Positions 1 to 11,306 of a stretch of DNA of 64,000 bases are shown in pieces (positions within the stretch are counted from its first letter, which is position 1; each line of letters opens with the position of its first letter). This DNA comes from Clostridium cylindrosporum DSM 605 (GTDB lineage Bacteria > Bacillota > Clostridia > Clostridiales > Caloramatoraceae). Both the position numbers and the translations under genes were made by a program. The stretch is taken from positions 1-64,000 of the forward strand of contig NZ_LFVU01000026.1 in the NCBI RefSeq assembly GCF_001047375.1, given 5' to 3'. The notes under the pieces were generated by a model. That model saw only the letters and a program-made list of their open reading frames with translations, was not told the DNA's origin and ran no database searches.

Positions 1-74
1 TCGCTATAGTTACTGTTTAGTTTTCAATGACCAAAGTACTTGATTAGTTTATCAGCAATTGACTTACTTGTCAA
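1..74 (-). promoter_or_regulatory. Putative rRNA operon promoter and leader (operon lies off the left edge)
   Basis: Read on the minus strand, TTGACA (69-74), a 17-nt spacer and TAAACT (46-51) form a good sigma-A promoter. It is followed by a leader containing TTGAAAACTAAACAGTAAC, the type of sequence found just upstream of clostridial 16S or 23S rRNA genes. In Bacillus an rRNA operon follows gyrA, so position and sequence agree. The rRNA itself is not in the window. A tRNA operon is the alternative. I see no gene in 75-344. Confidence 0.5.
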
Positions 75-344
75 CATTTACTTTTAAACTTTTTAAATTT
101 ATTTCGTTTCAGTTGTCTTTGCTCTCGCTCCGACAAGATATATCTTACCATTTATATATTATTATATACATTTAATATATCCATTTTATCGAAAATATTA
201 CCTATATTTCTCTAATATACTTCCTTTTTCTTTTATATACTACTTATGACACACTAGAATAAGTTGTTGTAAAACATATTAACAAAATGGCTTATACATG
301 AATATTCTATATAGGTATATTATTTTTTATTATGGAGGAATTAA

Positions 345-842
345 ATGAAAAGCTATGCTTCTTTTCAAGGTAGAGTTAAGTCTATAGAAGATTTCCCTAT
401 AAATCAAAGCGGAAAAGACTTAGGATGTTACAAATTCGTATCCCTTATTGATAATAATGACTCAATAGTTAATTTTATAGTATCCCCAACTACTTACTTT
501 GTAGATCATGTAATGATAAAGGTAGGGGATATAGTAACTGGGTTTTATGATAGAAATGCACCTGTCCCTCTTATATATCCACCACAATATAGGGCTCTTA
601 TTATGGCTAAAAATACACATTATCAAAATGTTAAGGTAGATTACTTTAATAGTAACCTAATAAGTAGTGATGGAATGCTTAAATTAAATATTGCTCCATA
701 CACTTCTGTAATATTAGAAAACGGACAAGAGTTTACAAAGTGTCCTATAAATAGAAACCTAATTGTTGTATACGGACCAACTACTAAAAGTATTCCTGCA
801 CAAACAACGCCTTATAAGATTGTGGTTATTTGTGATAATTAG
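345..842 (+). CDS. Hypothetical protein, 165 aa
   Basis: I do not recognise this protein. It starts at an ATG with a good ribosome binding site (GGAGG about 7 nt upstream). It has no signal peptide, membrane segment or obvious catalytic motif. The composition looks like a small soluble globular protein rich in beta strands. The middle (about residues 60-85) is rich in Pro and Tyr, and there are single Cys residues near 28, 130 and 163. It is convergent with gyrA and divergent from the presumed rRNA promoter at the left edge, so it is a single-gene unit. It is probably real because it is long, fully open and has a ribosome binding site. Function unknown. Confidence 0.7.
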   Translation: MKSYASFQGRVKSIEDFPINQSGKDLGCYKFVSLIDNNDSIVNFIVSPTTYFVDHVMIKVGDIVTGFYDRNAPVPLIYPPQYRALIMAKNTHYQNVKVDYFNSNLISSDGMLKLNIAPYTSVILENGQEFTKCPINRNLIVVYGPTTKSIPAQTTPYKIVVICDN

Positions 843-869
843 TGAGATAAGGGTGATTCATTAGTTAAT

Positions 870-914
870 TGCTTAGGTAAACCGACGAGACCTTCAAAGA
901 GAGCTTATAATCCC
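870..914 (+). repeat. Half copy of the long-hairpin repeat family
   Basis: The stretch TAAACCGACGAGACCTTCAA followed by AGAGAGCTTATAATC matches the left-arm core of the full hairpins at 14.5 kb and 32.4 kb (TAAATC-ACGAG, then TTCAAA-AG, then TTCTAA). No matching right arm is visible, so this is a truncated or decayed copy. It sits between the hypothetical gene and the gyrA terminator. Confidence 0.5.
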
Positions 915-920
915 CATAAA

Positions 921-951
921 TAAAAAAGACCACCTACATTTGTAAGTGGTC
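921..951 (-). terminator. gyrA terminator
   Basis: Inverted repeat GACCAC-CTAC / GTAAGTGGTC (928-951). On the minus strand it is followed by a run of six T, about 10 nt after the gyrA stop codon. It can also act for the plus-strand gene at 345-842. Confidence 0.8.
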
Positions 952-959
952 TAAAAAAT

Positions 960-3413
960 TTATTCTTGAATTTCATCATCATCTATATCAGTATCATTTG
1001 TATTAACCTTTGCAACAGAAACTATCTTTTGACCGTCATCTGCTCTCATTAGTGTAACACCCATTGCATTTCTACCTGTTGTAGATATTCCGCTAACTTC
1101 AAGTCTTATTATGATACCGCTATTGTTTATTATCATAATTTCGTCGCTATTTTCAACTGCTCTAGCGCTTATTATAATTCCTGTTTTCTTAGTTACCTTA
1201 TATGTGATTACACCTTTTCCGCCTCTGCCTTGTACTGTGTAATTCTCAAAGCTTGTTCTCTTACCGAATCCATTTTCACTAACTACTAGAAGGTCATGTC
1301 CTTCTTCTGCAATTTCCATACTTACAGCTATATCATCTTCTCTAAGAGTTATACCCTTAACACCTGAAGCTGTTCTACCCATACATCTAACATCTGTTTC
1401 CTTAAATGTTATTGAGTATCCGTTTCTAGTTACTATTGTTATATTCTTAGTTCCGTCTGTAAGCTTAACACTTATAAGTTCATCATCTTCTCTAAGTGTT
1501 ATAGCATTTATACCTGTTTTTCTTATTGTTGCAAATTCAGTTAGCTTTGACTTTTTAATTACACCCTTACGCGTTGCGAATACAAGGGTCTTATCCTCTT
1601 CAAACTCTTTAATAGTTATAACTGTTTCTATTTTTTCTTGAGGTTGAAGTGGAAGTATATTAACTATATTAGTTCCCTTAGCTGTTCTACCTGCTTCTGG
1701 AATTTCATATGCCTTAAGCTTGTATGCACGTCCAAGGTTAGTAAAGAATAGTATATTATCATGAGTTGATGTGATAAATAGGTTTTCAACAAAGTCATCT
1801 TCCCTAGTTGCAAGACCTTGTATACCACGTCCCCCTCTTTTTTGACTCTTATAAGTATCACTTGGAAGTCTCTTGATGTAACCTGCATGTGTAATAGTTA
1901 CAGCTACGTCTTCCTCATCTATAAGGTCTTCTATATTAATTTCATCTATATTATTTTCTATAGATGTTCTTCTTTCATCAGCATACTTAGATCTAATTTC
2001 AAGAAGTTCTTCTTTAATTATATCTAGAACCATTTTTTCACTTGCAAGTACTGCCTTAAGATAGGCTATTGTTTCCATAAGTTGATTATATTCTGATTCT
2101 ATCTTCTCTCTCTCTAGTCCAGTTAGTCTTTGAAGTCTCATATCAAGAATTGCTTGAGCTTGTCTCTCTGAAAGAGCAAAGTTTTCCATAAGTGCATTTC
2201 TAGCAATTTCTGTTGTTTTAGAAGCTCTAATAACCTTAATAACTTCATCAATATGATCAAGTGCTATTCTAAGTCCCTCTAGTATATGAGCTCTAGCCTC
2301 TGCTTTGTTAAGGTCAAACTGGCTTCTTCTTCTTATGATTTCCTTTTGGTGGTCTAAATAATGAACTATAAGTTCCTTTAGGTTAAGTACCTTAGGTTCA
2401 CCATTTACAAGAGCAAGGTTTATAACACCAAATGTATCTCTCATTTTAGTATGCTTGTAAAGAAGGTTAAGTACAACACTTGAGTTAGCATCCCTTTTAA
2501 GTTCTATAACAATTCTCATACCATCTCTATCTGATTCATCACGAAGGTCTGATATTCCCTCTATCTTCTTCTCCTTAACAAGAGCTGCTATATTTTCTAT
2601 AAGCTTAGCCTTATTAACTTGGTACGGAAGCTCAGTTACTACTATCTTGTGTCTTCCCTTTTCCTCTTCAATTTCAGCCTTAGCTCTAACTATTATTCTT
2701 CCTCTACCTGTTTCGTATGCACTTCTAATTCCTTCACGTCCAAGAATAGTTGCTGCAGTTGGGAAGTCTGGCCCCTTAACCTTAGTCATTATATCCTTAA
2801 CTGTAACCTCAGGGTCATCTATAACCATTACAGTTCCATCTATTATTTCTCCAAGGTTATGTGGAGGCATGTTAGTTGCCATACCTACTGCTATACCACT
2901 TGACCCATTAACTAATAGGTTTGGGAATCTTGAAGGAAGCACTTTAGGCTCCTTTTCACTTCCGTCAAAGTTGTCTGCAAAATCAACTGTATCTTTATTG
3001 ATATCACGAAGAATTTCCATAGCTATCTTTGACATTTTTGCTTCTGTATAACGCATAGCAGCTGCGGAGTCACCGTCAACTGACCCAAAGTTCCCATGTC
3101 CATCTACTAATGGATATCTAGTTGAGAAGTCCTGTGCAAGTCTAACCATTGCATCATAAACCGCTGTATCACCATGAGGGTGATACTTTCCTAGTACGTC
3201 TCCAACGATTCTGGCAGACTTTCTGTGTTTTTTATCATAATAAATTCCTAGTTCATGCATTGAATAAAGAATTCTTCTATGAACAGGCTTTAATCCATCT
3301 CTAACATCCGGTAGTGCTCTTCCTACGATAACACTCATAGCATAGTCAATATAGCATTCTTGCATTTCCTCTGCTATATCCCTATCTATTATCTTATCTC
3401 TAATTTCATCCAT
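960..3413 (-). CDS. gyrA: DNA gyrase subunit A
   Basis: GyrA is the DNA cleavage and rejoining subunit of DNA gyrase, the type II topoisomerase that adds negative supercoils using ATP hydrolysed by GyrB. The 817-aa product is full length. The breakage-reunion domain has the catalytic tyrosine in AAMRY (Tyr122). The quinolone-resistance region reads [10 protein letters not shown], with Thr at position 83 and Asp at 87. The C-terminal DNA-wrapping domain carries a GyrA box (QKRGGRG) and ends in an acidic tail. The start has a GAGGTG-type ribosome binding site. It lies downstream of gyrB, 140 bp away, on the same strand, as in Bacillus, and ends at a strong terminator. Confidence 0.98.
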   Translation of the reverse strand: MDEIRDKIIDRDIAEEMQECYIDYAMSVIVGRALPDVRDGLKPVHRRILYSMHELGIYYDKKHRKSARIVGDVLGKYHPHGDTAVYDAMVRLAQDFSTRYPLVDGHGNFGSVDGDSAAAMRYTEAKMSKIAMEILRDINKDTVDFADNFDGSEKEPKVLPSRFPNLLVNGSSGIAVGMATNMPPHNLGEIIDGTVMVIDDPEVTVKDIMTKVKGPDFPTAATILGREGIRSAYETGRGRIIVRAKAEIEEEKGRHKIVVTELPYQVNKAKLIENIAALVKEKKIEGISDLRDESDRDGMRIVIELKRDANSSVVLNLLYKHTKMRDTFGVINLALVNGEPKVLNLKELIVHYLDHQKEIIRRRSQFDLNKAEARAHILEGLRIALDHIDEVIKVIRASKTTEIARNALMENFALSERQAQAILDMRLQRLTGLEREKIESEYNQLMETIAYLKAVLASEKMVLDIIKEELLEIRSKYADERRTSIENNIDEINIEDLIDEEDVAVTITHAGYIKRLPSDTYKSQKRGGRGIQGLATREDDFVENLFITSTHDNILFFTNLGRAYKLKAYEIPEAGRTAKGTNIVNILPLQPQEKIETVITIKEFEEDKTLVFATRKGVIKKSKLTEFATIRKTGINAITLREDDELISVKLTDGTKNITIVTRNGYSITFKETDVRCMGRTASGVKGITLREDDIAVSMEIAEEGHDLLVVSENGFGKRTSFENYTVQGRGGKGVITYKVTKKTGIIISARAVENSDEIMIINNSGIIIRLEVSGISTTGRNAMGVTLMRADDGQKIVSVAKVNTNDTDIDDDEIQE

Positions 3414-3509
3414 TAATTTTTCACCTCTTTAGTTTATCCAACTACTAGCATCTCAATATACCTATTCTAGGAATAAAGATACGCCCTGTTCCTGGACAAC
3501 GATTTCTAA

Positions 3510-3541
3510 GATTTAGATTGAGTACTTAATCAATTTAAATC
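3510..3541. repeat. Inverted repeat in the gyrB-gyrA gap
   Basis: GATTTAGATTGA and TCAATTTAAATC form a 12-bp stem with one mismatch, 13 nt after the gyrB stop. There is no T-run after it on the minus strand, so it is not a classical terminator. It may stabilise gyrB mRNA or uncouple gyrB from gyrA. Confidence 0.4.
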
Positions 3542-3553
3542 TAAAACTTTTGT

Positions 3554-5467
<1,914 letters not shown>

Positions 5468-5485
5468 CTACCTCCTTAACCTAAA

Positions 5486-5773
5486 CTACTTACCTGGTTT
5501 TAAATTTATTAAACTATTCATTTCTCTTTTGAAATCACTACGCTTCACAAGCGTTACTGATGATATAGGTGATAAATAAATAATACTCTTTTTGTCTCTT
5601 TCAGTGAGTACTATAGACTTTGGTTTTTCTTTGTTTATTCTCTTAACAAAGCCCTCTTCATCAGATATTCTCATGAACTTATTACTATCTATACTATTAA
5701 CAGACTCAATGTCTAATATGGCTATAACTTCTTTCTGTGGAATTACAACATTTTCTCCAAGATGCAGGAACAT
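5486..5773 (-). CDS. remB: Extracellular matrix regulator RemB (DUF370)
   Basis: A 95-aa protein of the RemB/YaaB family (DUF370), identified by its N-terminal core (MFLHLGENVVIPQKEVIAIL), size and position between recF and gyrB. In Bacillus this gene occupies the same place and influences biofilm-matrix genes, while the related RemA is a DNA-binding protein. The biochemical role of RemB is less clear. Here it has a good ribosome binding site (GGAGG), starts about 50 bp after recF and ends 21 bp before gyrB, so it is probably co-transcribed with both. There are no Cys residues and no membrane segment. Confidence 0.88.
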   Translation of the reverse strand: MFLHLGENVVIPQKEVIAILDIESVNSIDSNKFMRISDEEGFVKRINKEKPKSIVLTERDKKSIIYLSPISSVTLVKRSDFKREMNSLINLKPGK

Positions 5774-5826
5774 ATTCCTTCCTCCTTAAAAATTAATCAT
5801 TAATCGATTATACCATATTAAAGTAA

Positions 5827-6936
5827 TCATTGTCCTATACTTAGGTTTCCATTACTTACAAAGAATACATTTTTGTCTTCACTGCTGAACATATCAACAT
5901 CACTACCGCTTGTACATGTTAATATTGTTTGTACATGATTTAGATTATCTATTAGGTATCTTTGCCTATTCTCATCTAATTCTGATAATACATCATCTAA
6001 TATAAGAACAGGATACTCACCTGTAATGCTATTTATAATGTCTATCTCTGAAAGCTTTAAAGATAAAGCTGCACTTCTTTGCTGACCCTGTGAACCAAAG
6101 CTTCTAACGTCTATTCCGTTTATTTTAATCATTATATCGTCTCTGTGTGGACCTGCTAGTGTATATCCCTTTTTTATTTCAGACTTTCTTTTATCCTTTA
6201 ATTTTTTTTCAAGAGAAGTCTTTATGTCTTCCTTACTTTGAAAATCCTTAACATCACAGATGTATTCTATTTCAAGCTCCTCTGTACCACTTGTAATTTT
6301 ATTATGAATAAGTTTTGATATTTCTGATATCTTAATAAGAAAATCTCGCCTCATAATCATAATGTCACATGCAGCCTCTATTAGCTGATCTGTAAATACA
6401 TCTAGGGTACTTATCATGTCCCTTGAAAATTGCAAAGATTTTAATAGGTTATTTCTTTGATTTAGTATTTTGTTGTATCTATTAATCAAATAATGATACT
6501 TAGGCCTTATTTGACTTAACTCAAAATCCAGGAACTTCCTCCTTAAAACAGGACCCTCCTTAACAAGTTTTAAGTCCTCAGGTGAAAACATAACAACATT
6601 AAGCCTACCAAGCACCTCGGATGCTTTAGTAGCCTTAACTCCATTTACCTTTATATAATTCTTTTCCTTGCTTGATATAAGAATCTCCAGTACATCCTCT
6701 CCGTAAAGCCTACTTACTACGGCTTTAATGTATGTGTCATCCTTATTCCACGCAATAATATCTTTGTTTTTTGATGTCCTATGGGATTTTAAAGAACTTA
6801 AGAAATATATTGCCTCTGCTAGATTTGTTTTTCCTTGTGCATTTTCTCCAAGAAATATGTTTAAGCTTTTACTTAAGTTTATATTAATATTATCGTAATT
6901 TCTATAGTTTTTAACTTGAAGGTTTTTAACGTACAT
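5827..6936 (-). CDS. recF: DNA replication and repair protein RecF
   Basis: RecF is an SMC-like ATPase that works with RecO and RecR to load RecA at single-stranded gaps. Visible motifs: Walker A GENAQGKTN near residues 30-38, the ABC signature region (GSQGQQRSAALSLK) and Walker B (PVLILDDVLSELD) near the C-terminus. I choose the ATG at 6936 (MYVKNLQVKNYRNY, 369 aa) because AGGTG lies 6 nt upstream. The GTG at 6945 has no ribosome binding site. It starts 14 bp after the yaaA stop, so the two genes are translationally close. Confidence 0.96.
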   Translation of the reverse strand: MYVKNLQVKNYRNYDNININLSKSLNIFLGENAQGKTNLAEAIYFLSSLKSHRTSKNKDIIAWNKDDTYIKAVVSRLYGEDVLEILISSKEKNYIKVNGVKATKASEVLGRLNVVMFSPEDLKLVKEGPVLRRKFLDFELSQIRPKYHYLINRYNKILNQRNNLLKSLQFSRDMISTLDVFTDQLIEAACDIMIMRRDFLIKISEISKLIHNKITSGTEELEIEYICDVKDFQSKEDIKTSLEKKLKDKRKSEIKKGYTLAGPHRDDIMIKINGIDVRSFGSQGQQRSAALSLKLSEIDIINSITGEYPVLILDDVLSELDENRQRYLIDNLNHVQTILTCTSGSDVDMFSSEDKNVFFVSNGNLSIGQ

Positions 6937-6950
6937 TTTATTCACCTAGA

Positions 6951-7160
6951 TTAACATATTTCGAAAGAGTCCACTCCTTCAACTTCTACTATATCGCCCT
7001 TTCTAAGCTTCTTGCCTCTCATTGTACAAACTTCTGAATTAACCTTAATCATTCCATCCGCTATTATTGCCTTAGCAACTACTCCATTATCTGCAATAGC
7101 TACCCACTTTAGAAATTGGTCTAATTTAATGAATTCTGTGCTTATTTCTACTTTGTTCAT
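6951..7160 (-). CDS. yaaA: S4-domain RNA-binding protein YaaA (RlbA)
   Basis: A 69-aa protein consisting of a single S4 RNA-binding domain (KLDQFLKWVAIADNGVVAK, then GDIVEVEG). Members located between dnaN and recF are linked to ribosome maturation. It has a strong ribosome binding site (GGAGG) 7 nt before the ATG and lies directly upstream of recF. It is about 85 bp downstream of dnaN, with a hairpin in the gap. The family assignment is secure; the exact role is inferred from relatives. Confidence 0.92.
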   Translation of the reverse strand: MNKVEISTEFIKLDQFLKWVAIADNGVVAKAIIADGMIKVNSEVCTMRGKKLRKGDIVEVEGVDSFEIC

Positions 7161-7182
7161 GTTATATCCTCCTTGTACTAAG

Positions 7183-7208
7183 AGGAACCACCTGCATGCA
7201 GGTGGTCC
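7183..7208. repeat. Near-perfect GC-rich hairpin between dnaN and yaaA
   Basis: ACCACCTGCA and TGCAGGTGGT form a perfect 10-bp palindrome, extended by GGA/TCC with one bulge. It is much more GC-rich than the surroundings. No T-run follows on the minus strand, so it is probably not a simple terminator. A role in mRNA processing or partial attenuation within the dnaN-yaaA-recF operon is an inference. Confidence 0.55.
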
Positions 7209-7244
7209 TATACTAAATATTTTTATTTTATTTTAAAATATCAC

Positions 7245-8354
7245 TTACTTAATACTAGCATCTCTAACTGGTAATACTAGATAAATAAAGTCCTCATCCT
7301 CATTATCACATTTCTTAACTATACATGGACTTACACTAGTTGAAAGTTCCAGTATTATGTTGTCTGCTTCAATAATTCTAAGGGCATCAAGGAAGTACTT
7401 AGCATTAAATGCTATTTTTATATCATCACCTTGAGTTTCAACATCAACCTTTTCACATACATTTCCTAGCTGTGAATTTGAAGTAATAATAATACTATTA
7501 TCTTTTATGTCGAATCTTATAAGGTTTGTTTTACCCTCTCTAGATAAAAGTGATGCTCTTTCTATACTGTGTAGAAGCTCTCCTCTATCAACGTTAACCT
7601 TTAGACTATACTCATCAGGAATTATTTGTCTGTAATTAATAAAGTCTCCCTCTAGAAGTCTAGATATAACCTTTGTTCCTTCAAGATTAAACAGTATATG
7701 GTTAGGAGTAAATGTTATCTTAACCTTTTCCCCTTTAATATCTAGTATCTTAGATATTTCACTAAGTGCTTTTCCTGGTATTACAGCATTAATATCACTT
7801 GCACCATCTAGTCTTTCCTTCTTGATACTTAATCTATACCCATCAAGAGCAACAAAACTTAACATGCTTTCCTTAACTTCAAATAATATTCCTGTAAAGA
7901 TAGGTCTAGTTTCATCTTGAGCTACAGCAAAAATAGTTTGTTTAATCATATTTTTAAGTATATCCTCTGAAAGCTCATACATTGTATTTTCATTTATAAG
8001 AGGAAGTGATGGAAAGTCCTCAGGTGATGTTCCAACAATATTAAATTCAGAGTTTTTACATGATATATTAACGTTTCTATCACTAACTCTTAGTGTAATG
8101 TCCTCATTTGGTAGCTTTCTAATAAGGTCCTGGAAAAGCTTTGAATTAATAACGATAGTTCCAGGTTCAGTTACCTGTGCATCTATGTTCGTTTCTATAC
8201 CGAAATCAAGATCTGTTGCTGTAAGAATTACCTTTCCATCAATCGCTCTTATAAGTATCCCCTCAAGAATAGGGTAAGTTGTTTTGTTAGATGCTGCTCT
8301 AGAGGCTATATTAATTCCCTCTTGTAATATTTCTTTTTTACACGTAAACCACAT
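7245..8354 (-). CDS. dnaN: DNA polymerase III sliding clamp (beta subunit)
   Basis: DnaN is the ring-shaped clamp that tethers DNA polymerase III and many repair proteins to DNA. The 369-aa length is typical for the three-domain clamp. Family sequence is evident in the first domain (TYPILEGILI, ATDLDFGIE), the middle domain (DETRPIFTGILFE, VALDGYRLS) and the C-terminal YLVLPVR motif. The start has AAAGGAGG upstream. It lies about 260 bp downstream of dnaA, and the gap holds a DnaA-box and DnaA-trio cluster. Confidence 0.98.
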   Translation of the reverse strand: MWFTCKKEILQEGINIASRAASNKTTYPILEGILIRAIDGKVILTATDLDFGIETNIDAQVTEPGTIVINSKLFQDLIRKLPNEDITLRVSDRNVNISCKNSEFNIVGTSPEDFPSLPLINENTMYELSEDILKNMIKQTIFAVAQDETRPIFTGILFEVKESMLSFVALDGYRLSIKKERLDGASDINAVIPGKALSEISKILDIKGEKVKITFTPNHILFNLEGTKVISRLLEGDFINYRQIIPDEYSLKVNVDRGELLHSIERASLLSREGKTNLIRFDIKDNSIIITSNSQLGNVCEKVDVETQGDDIKIAFNAKYFLDALRIIEADNIILELSTSVSPCIVKKCDNEDEDFIYLVLPVRDASIK

Positions 8355-8421
8355 ATATAAAATCCTCCTTTGTCCACAGGTTAGATTTATCTTTATTATT
8401 ATTTAATATATATAAAAATAT

Positions 8422-8439
8422 TAGTAGTAGTAGTAGTAG
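8422..8439. other. DnaA-trio run: predicted origin-unwinding element
   Basis: Six consecutive TAG triplets (8422-8439) are followed by a short GC-rich spacer (GGGGC) and then two adjacent DnaA boxes on the right. On the left they run into almost pure A/T DNA (8385-8421). This matches the basal unwinding arrangement described for Bacillus: DnaA boxes, GC-rich spacer, DnaA-trio repeats, AT-rich unwinding element. It predicts that strand opening starts here, in the dnaA-dnaN gap. Confidence 0.65.
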
Positions 8440-8443
8440 GGGC

Positions 8444-8581
8444 TGTTGATAAGTGGATAATCTTTAAGTCCATTGATACATAAGGTTCTTATCAAAAAAT
8501 ATATGTGGATAACTTGTATATCATTATGTACACTTTATCCACATTATAAACATCAAAAATCATAAAAATTAGTTGTCCACA
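8444..8581. other. oriC: oriC part 2: DnaA-box cluster between dnaA and dnaN
   Basis: DnaA boxes (consensus TTATCCACA or its complement TGTGGATAA): TGTTGATAA at 8444-8452, AGTGGATAA at 8452-8460, perfect TGTGGATAA at 8504-8512, perfect TTATCCACA at 8535-8543, and TTGTCCACA at 8573-8581. The first two abut, next to the TAG repeats. Together with the cluster upstream of dnaA this gives a bipartite origin with dnaA in the middle. Confidence 0.85.
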
Positions 8582-8611
8582 TTATATGCCCAAGTTATTA
8601 AATATAAAATG

Positions 8612-9979
8612 TTAGTTATTTTTCTGTATTTTTTTCATAAGATTATCAATTGTATCATTAAGACTATCATCTTTTTCAAGCATGTTAGAAATTTTCTCAT
8701 ATGCATGAATTACAGTAGTATGATCACGCCCACCAAACTCTTCTCCTATCTTAGGAAGGGAAAGGTCTGTAAGCTTTCTTGCTATATACATTGCAATTTG
8801 TCTAGGATATGCTACATTTTTAGTTCTTCTCTTAGATTTAAAGTCTTCAACCCTTAGATTATAGTAGTTTCCTACTACTTCCTGAATTAGGTTAACTGTA
8901 ATTTGCTTTGATGTTTTATTAGAGATAATATCCTTAAGAGCTTCAGATGCAAGGTCTACACTTATATCTGCATTTGTAAGTGAAGAGTAAGCAACTATTC
9001 TAATTAGTGCCCCCTCAAGTTCTCTTATATTTGCAACTATTTTATTAGCTATATAAACCATAACATCATTAGAGATATCAAGTCCTTCTAAATCCGCCTT
9101 TTTCTTAAGTATAGCTATTCTAGTCTCAAAATCAGGTGCTTGAATATCCGCTATAAGTCCCCACTCAAATCTTGATCTTAACCTATCCTCTAAGGTTGGG
9201 ATTTCCTTAGGAGGTCTATCACTAGAAATAATAATCTGCTTATTTGCCTCATGCAGAGTATTAAAAGTATGGAAGAATTCCTCTTGGGTCCTTTCCTTAC
9301 CAGCTATGAACTGAATATCGTCAATAAGAAGTACATCTACATTTCTGTACTTGTTTCTGAACTCTACGTTTTTATCATCCTTAATAGAGTTTATAAGTTC
9401 ATTTGTAAATTTCTCACTAGTAACATACTCAACCCTAGCTGAAGGATTACTATCTAGTATATAGTGCCCTATTGCATGCATAAGGTGAGTCTTACCAAGT
9501 CCAACTCCTCCGTATAGAAATAAAGGATTATAAGCCTTAGCAGGAGATTCAGCAACTGCTAGTGATGCTGCATGGGCAAACCTGTTACTATTACCGACTA
9601 CAAAGCTATCAAATATATATTTAGGGTTTAGTGTAGATGTAGGAAAGTTATCCTTTACTTCTACAGTAGACTCCCTTCCCCCTAGGACGCCATCTGATGA
9701 TTTAGAAACTAAATCCTTTGAAATATCATCTGATGGAAGTATAATGCATATTTCATACTTTTTTGAGGAAACTAATTTTACAGCATTGGCTATAAGGTCT
9801 TTATACCTAGCCTCTAGAATTCCCTTAGTAAAATCGTTTTGGACTGATATATATAATGTATCTTGAGTTATCTTTAGAGGTTTTATTGGACTAATCCATG
9901 TATTAAAGCCTACTTCAGTTAACTCAGATTTAATAATATTAGTGGTTTTATCCCATAAATCACTAAGCGGGTTTCCCAT
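8612..9979 (-). CDS. dnaA: Chromosomal replication initiator DnaA
   Basis: DnaA binds DnaA boxes and, as an ATP-bound filament, opens oriC. The 455-aa protein shows all four domains: N-terminal domain I ([13 protein letters not shown]), a short variable linker, the AAA+ domain (Walker [11 protein letters not shown] near residue 157, Walker [10 protein letters not shown] near 218), and the C-terminal DnaA-box-binding helix-turn-helix with [12 protein letters not shown] near residue 420. The start has TAGGAGG 8 nt upstream. DnaA boxes flank the gene on both sides, consistent with autoregulation. Confidence 0.98.
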   Translation of the reverse strand: MGNPLSDLWDKTTNIIKSELTEVGFNTWISPIKPLKITQDTLYISVQNDFTKGILEARYKDLIANAVKLVSSKKYEICIILPSDDISKDLVSKSSDGVLGGRESTVEVKDNFPTSTLNPKYIFDSFVVGNSNRFAHAASLAVAESPAKAYNPLFLYGGVGLGKTHLMHAIGHYILDSNPSARVEYVTSEKFTNELINSIKDDKNVEFRNKYRNVDVLLIDDIQFIAGKERTQEEFFHTFNTLHEANKQIIISSDRPPKEIPTLEDRLRSRFEWGLIADIQAPDFETRIAILKKKADLEGLDISNDVMVYIANKIVANIRELEGALIRIVAYSSLTNADISVDLASEALKDIISNKTSKQITVNLIQEVVGNYYNLRVEDFKSKRRTKNVAYPRQIAMYIARKLTDLSLPKIGEEFGGRDHTTVIHAYEKISNMLEKDDSLNDTIDNLMKKIQKNN

Positions 9980-10040
9980 AGAATGGCCTCCTATCCTTTA
10001 AATTTAAATTATTTAAAAGTTACTATATTAAAAAATAATA

Positions 10041-10397
10041 TTTATTAACAGGTTTATCAACAAGTATCTCTATATATTTCTTAAATGTTGACAATATGGA
10101 TAAAAATTATAAACAGGATGTTAGTATGTTAATAACTTTTAAAGAATTAAAAATATATTAGAATTATTAACATAGTTACTAACAACAATATTAACATAGG
10201 TTAAAACCTTAAAAAAAGGCAAAAAAATAATAAGTAGTTACCAAAATCCAAAAGATATTAACAGGTTTATCCACAGAATGTGAATAACTTGATTAATATC
10301 AACATATATTTAAAAGTTATTCACAGTGTATTATTATCTTATCAAAACTTTAAATATGTATCAACAATTATCCACAAAAAAAACAGCCTGGGGATAA
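10041..10397. other. oriC: oriC part 1: DnaA-box cluster between dnaA and rpmH
   Basis: The 548-bp gap between dnaA and rpmH is AT-rich and has no gene. Perfect boxes TTATCCACA are at 10267-10275 and 10368-10376. One-mismatch boxes are TTATCAACA at 10054-10062, TGTGAATAA at 10279-10287, TTATTCACA at 10317-10325 and the complement of TTATCCCCA at 10389-10397. Gene orientation switches from minus (left) to plus (right) across this gap, as expected at an origin. Confidence 0.88.
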
Positions 10398-10422
10398 TTA
10401 ATATCAACAATATATCTATTTC

Positions 10423-10451
10423 TTGACAGTTTAGGCCTATAACTATATAAT
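10423..10451 (+). promoter_or_regulatory. Consensus sigma-A promoter of rpmH
   Basis: TTGACA (10423-10428), a 17-nt spacer and TATAAT (10446-10451): a perfect consensus promoter about 75 nt upstream of rpmH. It adjoins the last DnaA box of oriC, so DnaA binding could affect it. Confidence 0.85.
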
Positions 10452-10527
10452 CTTTATAGTAATCTTATTTTAATGGGAAAGTACGGTTTGAACAGAAACC
10501 GCATTATATAAAAGGAGGTGTTTTCGA

Positions 10528-10662
10528 ATGCTAAGAACTTACCAACCTAAGAAAAGACAAAGAAGTAAGGAACACGGATTCAGAAAGAGAATGAAGTCTC
10601 ACGCTGGACAAATCATTCTAAAGAAGAGAAGAAGAAAAGGTAGAAAAAAACTATCTGCTTAA
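10528..10662 (+). CDS. rpmH: 50S ribosomal protein L34
   Basis: A 44-aa, extremely basic protein of the large ribosomal subunit. It begins [20 protein letters not shown] and ends GRKKLSA, both diagnostic for L34. The ribosome binding site is AAAGGAGGTG, 8 nt before the ATG. It is driven by the consensus promoter next to oriC and ends right at a terminator, so rnpA is partly insulated from it. L34 followed by rnpA next to the origin is a classic arrangement. Confidence 0.98.
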   Translation: MLRTYQPKKRQRSKEHGFRKRMKSHAGQIILKKRRRKGRKKLSA

Positions 10663-10687
10663 GGCCGCTTTTTTTGTGGCCTTTTTC
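10662..10687 (+). terminator. rpmH terminator or attenuator
   Basis: AGGCC / GGCCT stem with a T-rich loop, followed by TTTTT, directly after the rpmH stop. It may attenuate rather than block transcription into rnpA, because no separate rnpA promoter is obvious. Confidence 0.75.
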
Positions 10688-10728
10688 TATATTTTATTTT
10701 TATTTTAACTATTAGAAAGAGGATTTTA

Positions 10729-11070
10729 ATGAAAAGTGAAGAAAGAATAAAAAGAAATTCTCATTTTAGATATATATATAATAGAGGAAAATCTATTAGT
10801 AATGATACTCTTGTTCTATATACTCTTAAAAATAAGAAGGATATTAATAGAGTAGGGATATCAGTTAGTAAGAAGGTAGGAAATAGCGTTATTAGGAACA
10901 AAGTTAAAAGACTTATCAGAGAAAGTTATAGAGTTAATAGCGAATCCTTTAATAAAGGATACGACTTTATTTTTATAGCTAGACAAAGATCCGCATCAGC
11001 TGACTACAATAAAGTAGAGAGCGCTATGAAACACCTTATGAGGAAATCAGGGATAATTCCAAAGGAATAA
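10729..11070 (+). CDS. rnpA: Ribonuclease P protein component
   Basis: RnpA is the protein subunit of RNase P, which removes the 5' leader of tRNA precursors together with the RNA subunit. The 113-aa basic protein has the family signature [10 protein letters not shown] near residues 58-67 (the RNR motif), preceded by [16 protein letters not shown]. It ends in an ATA-ATG overlap with yidD, so the two are translationally coupled. Position after rpmH is conserved. Confidence 0.97.
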   Translation: MKSEERIKRNSHFRYIYNRGKSISNDTLVLYTLKNKKDINRVGISVSKKVGNSVIRNKVKRLIRESYRVNSESFNKGYDFIFIARQRSASADYNKVESAMKHLMRKSGIIPKE

Positions 11071-11291
11071 TGCCTATGTTATTAAGAAAACTATTTATAG
11101 GCTTAATAAGAACCTATCAAAAATATATATCACCTCTTAAGCCACCTAGTTGTAGATTTTATCCTACTTGTTCTAGTTATGGAATTGAGGCTATCGAAAA
11201 ATATGGCGCTATTCGTGGCGCTTTTATGACTATAAAGAGAATTTTAAGGTGTCATCCATTTAATAAAGGGGGATATGACCCTGTACCTTAA
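11070..11291 (+). CDS. yidD: Membrane protein insertion efficiency factor YidD
   Basis: A 73-aa small basic membrane-associated protein of the YidD family, thought to assist YidC-dependent insertion. Diagnostic sequence: [20 protein letters not shown], including two of the conserved Cys residues, then [13 protein letters not shown] at the C-terminus. The start overlaps the rnpA stop by one base (TAATG). A second ATG six bases on is possible. It lies between rnpA and yidC as usual. Confidence 0.95.
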   Translation: MPMLLRKLFIGLIRTYQKYISPLKPPSCRFYPTCSSYGIEAIEKYGAIRGAFMTIKRILRCHPFNKGGYDPVP

Positions 11292-11306
11292 AGGAGGTTT
11301 GTTTGA

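Noticed and set aside
2647-3051. Open frame of 134 codons antisense to gyrA
   Set aside because: It lies fully inside gyrA, has no ribosome binding site, and reflects the codon bias of the true frame.
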